Assembly (NCBI GenBank): GCA_050694015.1
Contig: JBOGWY010000159.1
Span: forward strand, 1-12,419
Length of the DNA: 12,419 nt
Reading direction: 5' to 3'
From: JBOGWY01 sp050694015
GTDB taxonomy: Bacteria > Actinomycetota > CADDZG01 > WHSQ01
Shown piece after piece: positions 1-6,639 of the stretch. The number at the start of each line of letters is the position of its first letter. The stretch's first letter is position 1. The translations under genes were made by a program, and so were the position numbers. The notes beneath the pieces were generated by a model. It had not been told where the DNA came from. It saw nothing but the letters and a program-made list of their open reading frames with translations, and made no database searches.

Positions 1-33
1 GATCAGAAGACCCAGTGCCGCGGCGATAGTCAT
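1..33 (-). CDS. 5' end of a divergent gene, cut by the window edge
   Basis: Read leftwards, an ATG at 33-31 opens a frame that stays open for all 11 codons to the window edge, giving MTIAAALGLLI. The peptide is hydrophobic and could begin a signal peptide or membrane helix. A good ribosome binding site, GGGAG, lies six bases upstream of the ATG on the minus strand, which is the main reason for calling it. It is divergent from the FKBP gene, so the 84 bases between the two starts should hold both promoters. The product cannot be identified from 11 residues. Confidence 0.45.
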   Translation of the reverse strand, partial: MTIAAALGLLI

Positions 34-48
34 CCGTTGCTCCCATCT

Positions 49-71
49 CGATGCATCGGTTTCCGGTACCG
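49..71. promoter_or_regulatory. Two short palindromes in a divergent intergenic region
   Basis: CGATGCATCG (49-58) is a perfect 10-bp palindrome and CGGTACCG (64-71) a perfect 8-bp palindrome, with centres about 14 bp apart. They lie between the start of the leftward partial gene and the FKBP gene, where operators would be expected. Short palindromes arise by chance, so an operator role is only a possibility. Confidence 0.2.
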
Positions 72-104
72 ACAACAGCGCGCCGTCGTCAGGGATGTTT
101 CGTC

Positions 105-110
105 TAGGGT
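105..110 (+). promoter_or_regulatory. Probable -10 box for a leaderless FKBP transcript
   Basis: TAGGGT fits the actinobacterial TANNNT -10 form and lies exactly seven bases before the ATG at 118. Transcription would therefore start at or next to the start codon, giving a leaderless mRNA. No convincing -35 element is seen 16-19 bases upstream. Confidence 0.4.
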
Positions 111-117
111 GGCCGCC

Positions 118-603
118 ATGGATGTCACGAAGAAGTTACTCGTCGGCCTCGCGGCACTCGCCGTGCTTCTCCTCGCCGTGTGCGGCGGCGGCTCCGAGGA
201 CAACGCCTCCGATGCCGGCTCCGATTCGGACGAGGAAGCGACGTGTGACCAGGGGGTGGTCGAAACGGATTCCGGGTTGAAGTACGAGATCCTCGAGTGC
301 GGCGAGGGCGAGACCGCGGAGAAGGGCGACACGGTAAACGTCCACTACGTCGGGACGCTGGCGGACGGCTCGAAGTTCGACTCGTCTCGTGACCGGGGCG
401 AGCCCTTCTCGTTCCCGCTGGGGGCCGGACAGGTGATCCAGGGGTGGGACGAAGGTGTCGCCGGCATGCAGATCGGCGAGCTCCGGGAGCTCACGATCCC
501 GCCGGAGCTGGGCTACGGGCCGCAGGGGACCGGACCGATCCCGCCGAACGCCACCCTGATCTTCGAGGTCGAGCTCCTCGAGATCCAGCCCGGACAGGGC
601 TAG
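118..603 (+). CDS. FKBP-type peptidyl-prolyl cis-trans isomerase, probable lipoprotein
   Basis: This is a 161-residue prolyl isomerase of the FKBP family, catalysing cis-trans isomerisation of Xaa-Pro bonds in exported proteins. Residues 1-21 form a short basic start (KK) plus a hydrophobic stretch, then LAVC with Cys22 as the likely lipidated residue. Valine just before the cysteine is atypical for a lipobox, so simple secretion is possible. An acidic low-complexity linker (about 27-43) precedes the FKBP fold (about 52-157). The fold keeps the usual binding-pocket residues: VHYVG with Tyr77, KFDSS, PFSFPLG, VIQGWDEG with Trp110, LGYG with Tyr133 and the final IFEVELLEI strand. I chose the ATG at 118 over an in-frame upstream start at 37 because it gives a clean signal peptide and follows a TANNNT box at leaderless spacing. 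The gene converges on the mannosyltransferase gene; their stop codons overlap in CTAG. Confidence 0.93.
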   Translation: MDVTKKLLVGLAALAVLLLAVCGGGSEDNASDAGSDSDEEATCDQGVVETDSGLKYEILECGEGETAEKGDTVNVHYVGTLADGSKFDSSRDRGEPFSFPLGAGQVIQGWDEGVAGMQIGELRELTIPPELGYGPQGTGPIPPNATLIFEVELLEIQPGQG

Positions 604-2168
604 ATCCAGCACCACCCAGTTGGCGGCAGGCTCTCGTCCGATGTCGTCTCCTGCGTGCGCGTGCGTGTCCTGCGACCGATCGTCTCCGTGATCGTCTTCT
701 CCGTCGGTATGCCGGGCGGCTTATCGCATTTGTCGAAGATCCAGATGCGACGATCCCAATCGTCCTTCGGGATGCCGACGGCCGCGGTGAGCGGGTAATA
801 GAACGCGAACAGACCCATCGTGCCCGCAGCGAACAGCGCGACCGCGGCCTTGGCTTCCCACGAGCGTCCTATCTCCGCCGCGACGTAGGCGAGAGCGAGG
901 CACATGAACGGGATCGTGGGCAGTAGATAGAAGAGGAAGACCGCAGGCCGCTCCGACGGCAACAACCAGGGACCGTAGGTGAAGAGGTATCCCGCGACGA
1001 TCACGCCTTCGGGCCGCAGGAAGCTTCCGACGCCACCCTTCGTGGTGAGAGACAGATAGGTGTTGCGGATCCACCTGAAGATCACGTAGAGGAACGCGAG
1101 AATCGATGCCCACCACACGAACGGACTCCCCGCCGCGAAGATCTCGGCGTTGGTCTCGCCATCGAAGTAGTAGGAGACCGGTCGTTTGAGGAGCATCCAG
1201 CTCCACCCCGGGGACTCGTACGAATGATGGGATTTCAGATTGATGTGGAAATCGAACATGTACTTGTGCCGGTCCCACAGCGCCTTCCACCACGAATCGG
1301 GGGCCGTCAGCGACAGGAAGTCGCCTTCGAGCCGACCGATATACGTGACCACGTAGATCACGACCGGGAGGATCACGAGCCACACGACGATGCTCCCGGC
1401 CTCCTGGAGGAACGCGCGGCGGAACACGTATTGACGACCGTCGGCGCGCCGCGCCGCGAGTTCCCAGGTGATAACGAGCACGAAGACCAGCGCGAGGTAG
1501 AAGAGACCGGACCACTTACACGCGGCCGCGGCCCCCGCGCTCGCACCGGCGGCCAGTCGCCACGGTCTGTCGAGGAGGCCGTTGCCGATGGGGACATCGC
1601 GCGCGTCGTCGGGCTCGGTCGTCAGATGGAGATCCGGTCTGAAGCGGTCGCGGTCGTACACCGCGAACAGGATCGCGGCCGTCCCGAAGAGCGGCACGAA
1701 GATGTCCAGCATCGAGATCCGCGATTGGACGAAATGCAGAAGATCGAACGCGAGCAGGCCCGACGCCAGCGTTGCCGCGAGCGTCGATCTCAAGAGCTTC
1801 CGCGCCAGGAGATAGAGAACGACGATCGTCAAGGTCCCCGCGGCCGCGGCCGCGACGCGCCATCCGAAGGAGTCGTAGCCGAAGATCCGGATGCCGATGG
1901 CGATCAGCCATTTGCCGAGGGGCGGGTGCACGTTGGATTGCTCCGCCGATATCTCGCATAGCTGTTCCGATGTGTTGACGAACCAGCACGCGTCTTTCGC
2001 GTAATAGGTCTCGTCGAACACGATCCGGTCCGGCACCGACAAGCGGACCAAACGCAGCGCCCCCCCGATCAGGGTCACCACCGCCACGGCGATCCAGTCC
2101 CACGTACCCCATGTGCGCGGGGGGTCGGGGGTGGTCGTCTCCTCGGGCCTCTCTTCTAGGTCCGCCAC
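600..2168 (-). CDS. pmt: Polyprenyl-phosphate-mannose--protein O-mannosyltransferase (Pmt/GT39 family)
   Basis: This 522-residue multi-pass membrane protein should transfer mannose from polyprenyl-phosphate-mannose to Ser/Thr of proteins during export. The length equals that of M. tuberculosis Pmt (Rv1002c). After a short cytoplasmic start the first helix is at about 25-43. The family signature FDETYYAKDA follows, with the Asp52-Glu53 pair at the position of the essential catalytic acid, then HPPLGKW (81-87) and SRISMLDIF (149-157). Further hydrophobic segments run to about 460. The large extracytoplasmic loop (about 280-330) carries the HHSYESPGWSW stretch typical of bacterial Pmt proteins. 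A hydrophilic Arg/Thr-rich tail ends the protein. The start codon is GTG with no Shine-Dalgarno sequence, but a TACACT box lies seven bases upstream, suggesting a leaderless mRNA. As in mycobacteria, the gene sits close to rsmI and points away from it; here one extra gene separates them. Confidence 0.93.
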   Translation of the reverse strand: MADLEERPEETTTPDPPRTWGTWDWIAVAVVTLIGGALRLVRLSVPDRIVFDETYYAKDACWFVNTSEQLCEISAEQSNVHPPLGKWLIAIGIRIFGYDSFGWRVAAAAAGTLTIVVLYLLARKLLRSTLAATLASGLLAFDLLHFVQSRISMLDIFVPLFGTAAILFAVYDRDRFRPDLHLTTEPDDARDVPIGNGLLDRPWRLAAGASAGAAAACKWSGLFYLALVFVLVITWELAARRADGRQYVFRRAFLQEAGSIVVWLVILPVVIYVVTYIGRLEGDFLSLTAPDSWWKALWDRHKYMFDFHINLKSHHSYESPGWSWMLLKRPVSYYFDGETNAEIFAAGSPFVWWASILAFLYVIFRWIRNTYLSLTTKGGVGSFLRPEGVIVAGYLFTYGPWLLPSERPAVFLFYLLPTIPFMCLALAYVAAEIGRSWEAKAAVALFAAGTMGLFAFYYPLTAAVGIPKDDWDRRIWIFDKCDKPPGIPTEKTITETIGRRTRTRTQETTSDESLPPTGWCWI

Positions 2169-2175
2169 GGACGGG

Positions 2176-2181
2176 AGTGTA
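2176..2181 (-). promoter_or_regulatory. Probable -10 box for a leaderless pmt transcript
   Basis: On the minus strand, TACACT is followed by seven bases and then the GTG start of pmt, the spacing expected when transcription starts at the start codon. No recognisable -35 element is present at 17-18 bases. Any upstream promoter part lies inside the coding region of the divergent membrane/hydrolase gene. Confidence 0.4.
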
Positions 2182-2182
2182 A

Positions 2183-3778
2183 GTGTCGGGACGGCTCGTC
2201 GTGCCCGACCACTTAGTGTCCGCCGTTGTGCGAACGGTCATAGCGGGTCTCGCAGTCCTTCGCCGTGCGCCGTTCGCGGTCGCCCCGATAGCCGTCGAGT
2301 CGGTCGTCGTGTCGGTACTGATCGTCGTCGGACTCCTCCCGGCATCCGGCGCGTCTGCTCCGGCGGCCGCCGTCTTCCCGTTGGATCTCTTCTTCGACAT
2401 CAAACAGAGCCTCGCCGCGACGACGGGATGGTTCTCGTTCGTCGTCGTGATCGTGCTTGCGATCGTCGTCAGGGCCGGGGTCCTCGTGACGACCCTGTGG
2501 CTGGCCGAGGGCCGTCCGGGATCGGTGGTTCCCGGCTTGATGCGAGGGATCCGCGTCGCCGCGCTCGCGGCGGTGTCGCTCCTGCCCTCCGCGATCTTCC
2601 TGTTCGCAGGGACCGCGATCCGTTACGCGCCGTTCATCTGGATCGGCGCGCTGCTCGGGTTCGTGCCGGCTTTCAGCTTCGCGCGCGCGGCCCTGCGTCT
2701 CGATGTGGGCCGCGGGCCCGTGACCGGAAGAGGGATCCCGGAGGCGATGGGGTTCCTCGCGTACACATATCTCGTCGCCGTGACCGGTGCCGCGATGTCG
2801 ATCCTCTCCGGTGTGAGCTCGGTCGCCGCCGCTGCGATCCCCGTTTTCATCGGGCCGCTGCACGCGTTGTTCCTGCTCGGATGGAGACAGCACCTGCGCA
2901 ACGGGACGTTCCCCGGCGGCGGTCTCCTGTCCGCGGCCGTCACGGTGATCATCTTCATCGTCCTCGTTTCGGCCACGTTCTACGATCGCGTCGTGCGCGA
3001 GGCCCCACCGGTCGGACGGGTTGCCAACGAGGGCCGGCTGTTCCTACTGGGTGGCGTCGACTCCACGGTCACGGAGGGAGCGCTCGCCGACCTCGACCCA
3101 CGCCAAGTCGGGTTCGCGAACGAGAACACGGAGACGCTCTCGTACCGAGCCGGGGGACCGCACACGAAGACGGACACGCGCGGCGATCTCATCGCCGCGG
3201 CGCAGGTCGTTGCGACGCAACTCTCGGGCGCTCCCGACCCGCGGCTACTGCTCGGACACTCGCAAGCCGGATTGATCGTCGATCGCATCCTGGATCGCGG
3301 GTTGGCGACACCCGATCGATCGGTGATCCTCGCCGCGCCGCCACCGTTCCCGCCGCGCCTCGAAGCTCCGGCTCCCGGTGAGTCGGGCGCGGGGGCTCCC
3401 GGAGCCGACGCGTCGCGCGCGCTCGCATGGCTCCTCGACACGGCCGGTATGGAATCCTTCGACATCGACGCGCCTGCGTCGCCGATCCGATTGCAACCCG
3501 TGGCGGTGATCGACAGCCGCGTGCCGCGGCTCGCGGTGTGGCCGTTGGGCGACTCGGTGTGGCTCGACCGCGACTGGCGACGCCCCGGGGAGACGAACGT
3601 TGTCGCGATCACCGATCACGTCGGCGTCACGAACAACGCTCGGGCGCTCGCGGCGGCACGTAGCTTCTATCGCGGCGGACAGGTTCCGCAGGACGAGTCG
3701 TCGTGGCGAGGAGCCCTCGTGGCAGTCTTGCGTTACGCGTTCGAGCCCTGGCGCCCGATGTCGAAGGATCCTTATTGA
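2183..3778 (+). CDS. Polytopic membrane protein fused to an alpha/beta-hydrolase-like domain, function unknown
   Basis: I do not recognise this 531-residue protein as a named family. The first half has about seven hydrophobic segments (roughly 34-54, 83-107, 124-145, 150-170, 192-212, 214-235, 249-268). The second half (about 283-500) looks like an alpha/beta hydrolase. A strand RLFLLGG (285-291) is followed, after some 65 residues, by LLLGHSQAG (355-363). This is a textbook G-x-S-x-G nucleophile elbow with Ser360, and an ITDHVG stretch places His479 where the catalytic His belongs. Asp444 or Asp457 is a candidate acid. An Ala/Pro/Gly-rich insertion (about 386-410) may be a lid or linker. With seven helices and an inside N-terminus the hydrolase would face outside, but the topology is uncertain. 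The GTG start has a GGGAG binding site five bases upstream, which favours it over later GTGs. The stop overlaps the rsmI ATG (TGATG), so the two genes are translationally coupled. Confidence 0.85.
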   Translation: MSGRLVVPDHLVSAVVRTVIAGLAVLRRAPFAVAPIAVESVVVSVLIVVGLLPASGASAPAAAVFPLDLFFDIKQSLAATTGWFSFVVVIVLAIVVRAGVLVTTLWLAEGRPGSVVPGLMRGIRVAALAAVSLLPSAIFLFAGTAIRYAPFIWIGALLGFVPAFSFARAALRLDVGRGPVTGRGIPEAMGFLAYTYLVAVTGAAMSILSGVSSVAAAAIPVFIGPLHALFLLGWRQHLRNGTFPGGGLLSAAVTVIIFIVLVSATFYDRVVREAPPVGRVANEGRLFLLGGVDSTVTEGALADLDPRQVGFANENTETLSYRAGGPHTKTDTRGDLIAAAQVVATQLSGAPDPRLLLGHSQAGLIVDRILDRGLATPDRSVILAAPPPFPPRLEAPAPGESGAGAPGADASRALAWLLDTAGMESFDIDAPASPIRLQPVAVIDSRVPRLAVWPLGDSVWLDRDWRRPGETNVVAITDHVGVTNNARALAAARSFYRGGQVPQDESSWRGALVAVLRYAFEPWRPMSKDPY

Positions 3779-4614
3779 TGCCTGGGAAGTTGATCCTGTG
3801 CGGCACCCCCATCGGGAACCTCGACGATACTTCGCAGCGCGCGCGGGACGCACTCGAAACCGCCGACATCGTTGCGTGCGAGGACACGCGGCGCACTCGC
3901 AAGCTACTCACGCATTTCGGCATCCACGTCAAAGAACTCGTCGTTTACCGCGACGACAATGAGCGACGTCGCGCGCGCGAACTGCTCGAGAAGCTCGGTC
4001 GGGGGATGACCGTCGTACTGGTCTCCGACGCGGGCATGCCGGGGCTGTCCGATCCGGGATACCGGCTCGTGCGGGGGTGCGTCGAGCAGGGCATCGAGGT
4101 CGGCGTCGTTCCCGGCCCCACGGCGTCGGTTACGGCGCTGGCGGTGTCCGGGCTTCCTCCCGGCCGCTTCGTGTTCGAGGGCTTCCTGCCGCGCAAGCAA
4201 GGGGACCGTCGCCGCCGCGTTGCCGAGCTCGCCGGAGAGACAAGGACGATCGTCGCGTTCGAGTCACCACATCGCATCGCCGCCGCGCTTGCCGACCTCC
4301 TCGACGGGTTGGGAGATAGACCGGCGGCGCTCGTGCGCGAGCTCACAAAGATCCACGAAGAGGTTCGTCGCGGGAGCCTCTCGGAATTGCTCGCCTCTCT
4401 AGAGGACCGGCCGCCGAAGGGAGAGATCGTGCTCGTCGTCGGGGGCGCGATCCACGACGACAGGCCGACGGCGTCGGCGGACGAGCTGGCGGGACGCGCG
4501 CGTGAGTTGATGGATGCGGGTGTGGAGCGCAAGGACGCTCTGACCCAGGTGGCGAGAGAAACCGGAGCGCGACGAAGAGAGGTTTTCGAAGCCTTGATCG
4601 AGCCGGGGGACTAG
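3778..4614 (+). CDS. rsmI: 16S rRNA (cytidine(1402)-2'-O)-methyltransferase RsmI
   Basis: RsmI 2'-O-methylates C1402 of 16S rRNA in the decoding centre, using SAM. The 278-residue protein is close to the usual length and carries the family motifs in order: LCGTPIGNLDD near the start, CEDTRRTRKLL (35-45), VSDAGMPGLSDPG (82-94), VPGPTASVTAL (111-121, SAM pocket), FEGFLPRK (133-140), FESPHR (161-166), RELTKIHEE (188-196), and a GEIVLVVGG strand near 215-223. The ATG at 3778 overlaps the previous stop by one base. A possible binding site AAGGA lies nine bases upstream. An upstream in-frame ATG at 3703 would add 25 residues that the family lacks, so it is rejected. The C-terminal helical segment (about 230-278) matches other RsmI proteins. 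The next gene is convergent nine bases away, with no obvious terminator between. Confidence 0.97.
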   Translation: MPGKLILCGTPIGNLDDTSQRARDALETADIVACEDTRRTRKLLTHFGIHVKELVVYRDDNERRRARELLEKLGRGMTVVLVSDAGMPGLSDPGYRLVRGCVEQGIEVGVVPGPTASVTALAVSGLPPGRFVFEGFLPRKQGDRRRRVAELAGETRTIVAFESPHRIAAALADLLDGLGDRPAALVRELTKIHEEVRRGSLSELLASLEDRPPKGEIVLVVGGAIHDDRPTASADELAGRARELMDAGVERKDALTQVARETGARRREVFEALIEPGD

Positions 4615-4623
4615 GGCGGGGCG

Positions 4624-4914
4624 CTAACGGGTGCTGGCGCTCTCCGTGTCCGGCAGCCTGACGGCAACGTTGCCGCGTTGGCCGAGCTCGGTGGCGCAGT
4701 TGTCGCATACGCGACGGTCGCGGAATTCGATGCTCGGGGACTCGGCGCCGCAGAACAGACACAGGTCGGCACGCTTCTGCAGGATGATCTGCTCGCCGTT
4801 GACGGAGATCTCTAGCTCGTCGCCCTCGCGGATCCCGAACACCCGCCGGAGCTCAGACGGAAGCACGATGCGACCCAACTCGTCGATCTTTCGGACCACG
4901 CCGGTAGACTTCAT
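4624..4914 (-). CDS. AbrB/SpoVT-family transcriptional regulator with C-terminal four-cysteine zinc knuckle
   Basis: This is a 96-residue DNA-binding protein. The first 50 residues match the AbrB/SpoVT swapped-hairpin barrel closely (MKSTGVVRKIDELGR, then IVLPSELRR, LEISVNGEQIILQKR), a fold that dimerises or tetramerises on DNA. The tail has Cys52-x2-Cys55 and Cys70-x2-Cys73, which should bind one zinc ion; similar tails occur in some clostridial AbrB relatives. The start was set at the ATG at 4914: it begins exactly where AbrB proteins begin and follows GGGAGGG at good spacing. The same frame is open up to 5010, but those residues would be encoded by the promoter region. It is divergent from metG and convergent with rsmI. 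The leader contains palindromes at the predicted transcription start and downstream, so autoregulation is likely, as for other AbrB proteins, though not shown. Target genes are unknown. Confidence 0.9.
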   Translation of the reverse strand: MKSTGVVRKIDELGRIVLPSELRRVFGIREGDELEISVNGEQIILQKRADLCLFCGAESPSIEFRDRRVCDNCATELGQRGNVAVRLPDTESASTR

Positions 4915-4938
4915 GGCTCGGTTCCCTCCCATGCCCAT

Positions 4939-4952
4939 CGCTCCGAGGAGCG
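4939..4952. promoter_or_regulatory. Perfect inverted repeat in the abrB-like leader
   Basis: CGCTCC-GA-GGAGCG has 6-bp arms around two bases. It lies in the predicted 5' leader of the AbrB-like gene, about 25 bases before its start codon. The two-base gap makes a stable RNA hairpin unlikely without opening a pair, so a dimer-binding DNA site is the more natural reading. Confidence 0.35.
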
Positions 4953-4958
4953 TTCCAT

Positions 4959-4975
4959 TAGTTACCTGGTAAGTA
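4959..4975. promoter_or_regulatory. Palindrome at the predicted abrB-like transcription start (possible operator)
   Basis: TAGTTACC-T-GGTAAGTA has 8-base arms with one mismatch. It covers the position where transcription of the AbrB-like gene should start (about 4975, seven bases past the -10 box). A repressor bound here would block initiation, so it is a candidate autoregulatory operator. The stretch is more AT-rich than its surroundings. Confidence 0.4.
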
Positions 4976-4981
4976 TTGGAG

Positions 4982-5010
4982 AAAATAGCCTGCCCATTCG
5001 CACCAGTCAA
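4982..5010 (-). promoter_or_regulatory. Sigma-70-type promoter of the AbrB-like gene
   Basis: On the minus strand TTGACT (5010-5005; five of six matches to TTGACA), a 17-base spacer and TATTTT (4987-4982; four of six to TATAAT) form the best promoter in the window. The leader would be about 60 bases. The AT-rich -10 differs from the TANNNT boxes of the other genes here. Confidence 0.65.
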
Positions 5011-5020
5011 GCATTTAACA

Positions 5021-5047
5021 GGACAAGTAGGACGAACCGGACAAGCG
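5021..5047. repeat. Three tandem 9-bp direct repeats (GGACRAR..)
   Basis: Units GGACAAGTA, GGACGAACC and GGACAAGCG follow one another without gaps at 5021, 5030 and 5039. They lie just upstream of the abrB-like -35 box and 23 bases before the metG start. Nine-base periodicity and this position suggest binding sites for a regulator of one or both divergent genes; that role is inferred. Confidence 0.4.
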
Positions 5048-5069
5048 GCCGGGTGATCGGGGGCCCTTC

Positions 5070-6629
5070 GTGAGCGAGCAGGTCTTCTACCTCACGACGC
5101 CGATCTATTACGTGAACGATGTCCCTCATCTCGGCCATGCCTACACCACCGTCGCGTCGGACGTGATCTGCCGGTTCCGGCGTCTGCAGGGCCGGGAGGT
5201 CTACTTCCTCACGGGCACCGACGAGCACGGAGAGAAGATCCTCCGCACCGCCGAGGAGAAGGGCATGAGTCCCAAGGAGTGGACGGATCAGATCCTGCCG
5301 CGGTGGAAAGAGGTATGGGCCGCTCTCGACATTACGAACGACGACTTCATCCGCACCACCGAAGAACGCCACGAGAAGGCGGTCCAGGTCTTCGTCCAGA
5401 AGCTGCACGACAGAGGCGAGATCTACCTCGGGACCTACAAGGGTCTCTACTGCGTCGGCTGCGAGGGGTTCAAGACCGAAGACGAGCTGGTCGACGGACG
5501 CTGCCCTCTGCACCCGACGCGCGAGATCGAGCATCTCGAGGAAGAGAACTACTTCTTCCGCCTCTCCAACTACGCCGAGGCGTTGATCGATCGTTACGAG
5601 AACAACGAGCGCGCGCTGATGCCGGACGGGCGCCGCAAGGAGATCCTGGGCAAGCTGCGCCAGGGCCTCGACGACCTATCCATCTCGCGCATCAGCTTCG
5701 ACTGGGGCGTGCCCATCCCATGGGATCCGAAGCACGTGATCTACGTGTGGGTCGACGCGTTGCAGAACTACACCACGGCGGTCGGGTACTCCTACGATCA
5801 GGAGCGGTTCGATCGCGTCTGGCCGGCGAACGTCCACATGATCGGCAAGGACATCCTGTGGTTCCATTCCGTGATCTGGCCCGCGATGCTAATGGCGCTC
5901 GACATCCCCCTTCCGGAGACCGTTTTCGCTCACGGCTTCCTTCAGGTCGGCGGGGCCAAGATGTCGAAGTCGTCGCTGACGGGTATCTCTCCGCACGATC
6001 TGATCGCGACGTTCGGTTCCGACGGTTACCGCTACTTCTTCACGCGCGACGTTTCGTTCGGCCAGGACGGGGAGTTCTCATGGGAGGGCATGGTCGCGCG
6101 CTACAACTCGGATCTGGCCAACGACTTCGGGAACCTCGTGAACCGCGTCACGTCGATGCTCAACCGGTACCTCGACGGGGTGGTGCCGCGGGGGCCGAGC
6201 GAAGAGGAACTCGACGATGCCGATCGAGATCTGATGAAGGCACAACACAACGCGTACACGCACATGGTCCGTTCGATCGATCTGATCACCACGACCCAGG
6301 CGTCCAAGGCGGCGTTCTCGTTCGTGCGGAAGGCCAACGCCTACGTCGAAGAGGTAGCGCCCTGGAAACTCGCCAAGGACGACGCGCAACACCGCCGCCT
6401 CGAGATCGTGCTGTACCGGCTCGTGGACTCCCTGCGTCTGATGTCCGTGATGCTATCGCCGCTGATCCCGCGCGCGGCACAGGAGCTGTGGACGCGCCTC
6501 GGGCAGGAAGGAGACGTCTCGTCCCGCAACTTCGACGCGGACCTGAAGTGGGGCCTCACCTCCGAGGGCACCAAGATCGCGGTCGGCGATCCGTTGTTCC
6601 CACGGATCGAAGACGAAGCCACTACCTAG
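5070..6629 (+). CDS. metG: Methionyl-tRNA synthetase
   Basis: This class I synthetase charges tRNA-Met and initiator tRNA with methionine. Its 519 residues equal the length of the M. tuberculosis enzyme. The nucleotide-binding HIGH motif is His20-Leu-Gly-His23, and the KMSKS motif is intact at 297-301. The connective peptide has one zinc knuckle, Cys128-x2-Cys131 with Cys145-x2-His148, spaced as in the single-knuckle T. thermophilus type. WVDALQNY (227-234) and FAHGF (286-290) are further conserved core elements. The anticodon-binding helical domain fills the last third. The C-terminal EMAPII-like tRNA-binding domain of longer MetRS enzymes is absent, as in mycobacteria. The GTG start at 5070 places SEQVFYLTTPIYYVND at the usual N-terminus. 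The binding site is weak (GGGGG about six bases upstream). It heads the metG-tatD-rsmA run and is divergent from the AbrB-like regulator. Confidence 0.97.
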   Translation: MSEQVFYLTTPIYYVNDVPHLGHAYTTVASDVICRFRRLQGREVYFLTGTDEHGEKILRTAEEKGMSPKEWTDQILPRWKEVWAALDITNDDFIRTTEERHEKAVQVFVQKLHDRGEIYLGTYKGLYCVGCEGFKTEDELVDGRCPLHPTREIEHLEEENYFFRLSNYAEALIDRYENNERALMPDGRRKEILGKLRQGLDDLSISRISFDWGVPIPWDPKHVIYVWVDALQNYTTAVGYSYDQERFDRVWPANVHMIGKDILWFHSVIWPAMLMALDIPLPETVFAHGFLQVGGAKMSKSSLTGISPHDLIATFGSDGYRYFFTRDVSFGQDGEFSWEGMVARYNSDLANDFGNLVNRVTSMLNRYLDGVVPRGPSEEELDDADRDLMKAQHNAYTHMVRSIDLITTTQASKAAFSFVRKANAYVEEVAPWKLAKDDAQHRRLEIVLYRLVDSLRLMSVMLSPLIPRAAQELWTRLGQEGDVSSRNFDADLKWGLTSEGTKIAVGDPLFPRIEDEATT

Positions 6630-6639
6630 GCCCTCTCAT

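Noticed and set aside
37..117. Upstream in-frame extension of the FKBP gene to the ATG at 37
   Set aside because: It would place 27 polar, Arg-rich residues before a clear signal peptide, and the extension overlaps the probable promoter.
1224..1961. 245-codon plus-strand frame inside pmt
   Set aside because: It is antisense to a well-matched Pmt protein and its product is Arg/Asp/Glu-rich low complexity, as expected from a shadow frame in GC-rich DNA.
2113..3381. 422-codon plus-strand frame overlapping the membrane/hydrolase gene
   Set aside because: The product is Arg-rich with no fold signature; the overlapping frame at 2183-3778 has membrane helices and a hydrolase motif.
4962..4991. TTACCT-18-TAGCCT as a plus-strand metG promoter
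   Set aside because: The -35 match is poor and the spacing long; it is too weak to list as a feature, although metG must be transcribed from somewhere in this region.
4915..5010. N-terminal extension of the AbrB-like protein
   Set aside because: The extra 32 residues are encoded by the -10 box and leader. AbrB family proteins begin at MKSTG, where a good ribosome binding site also lies.
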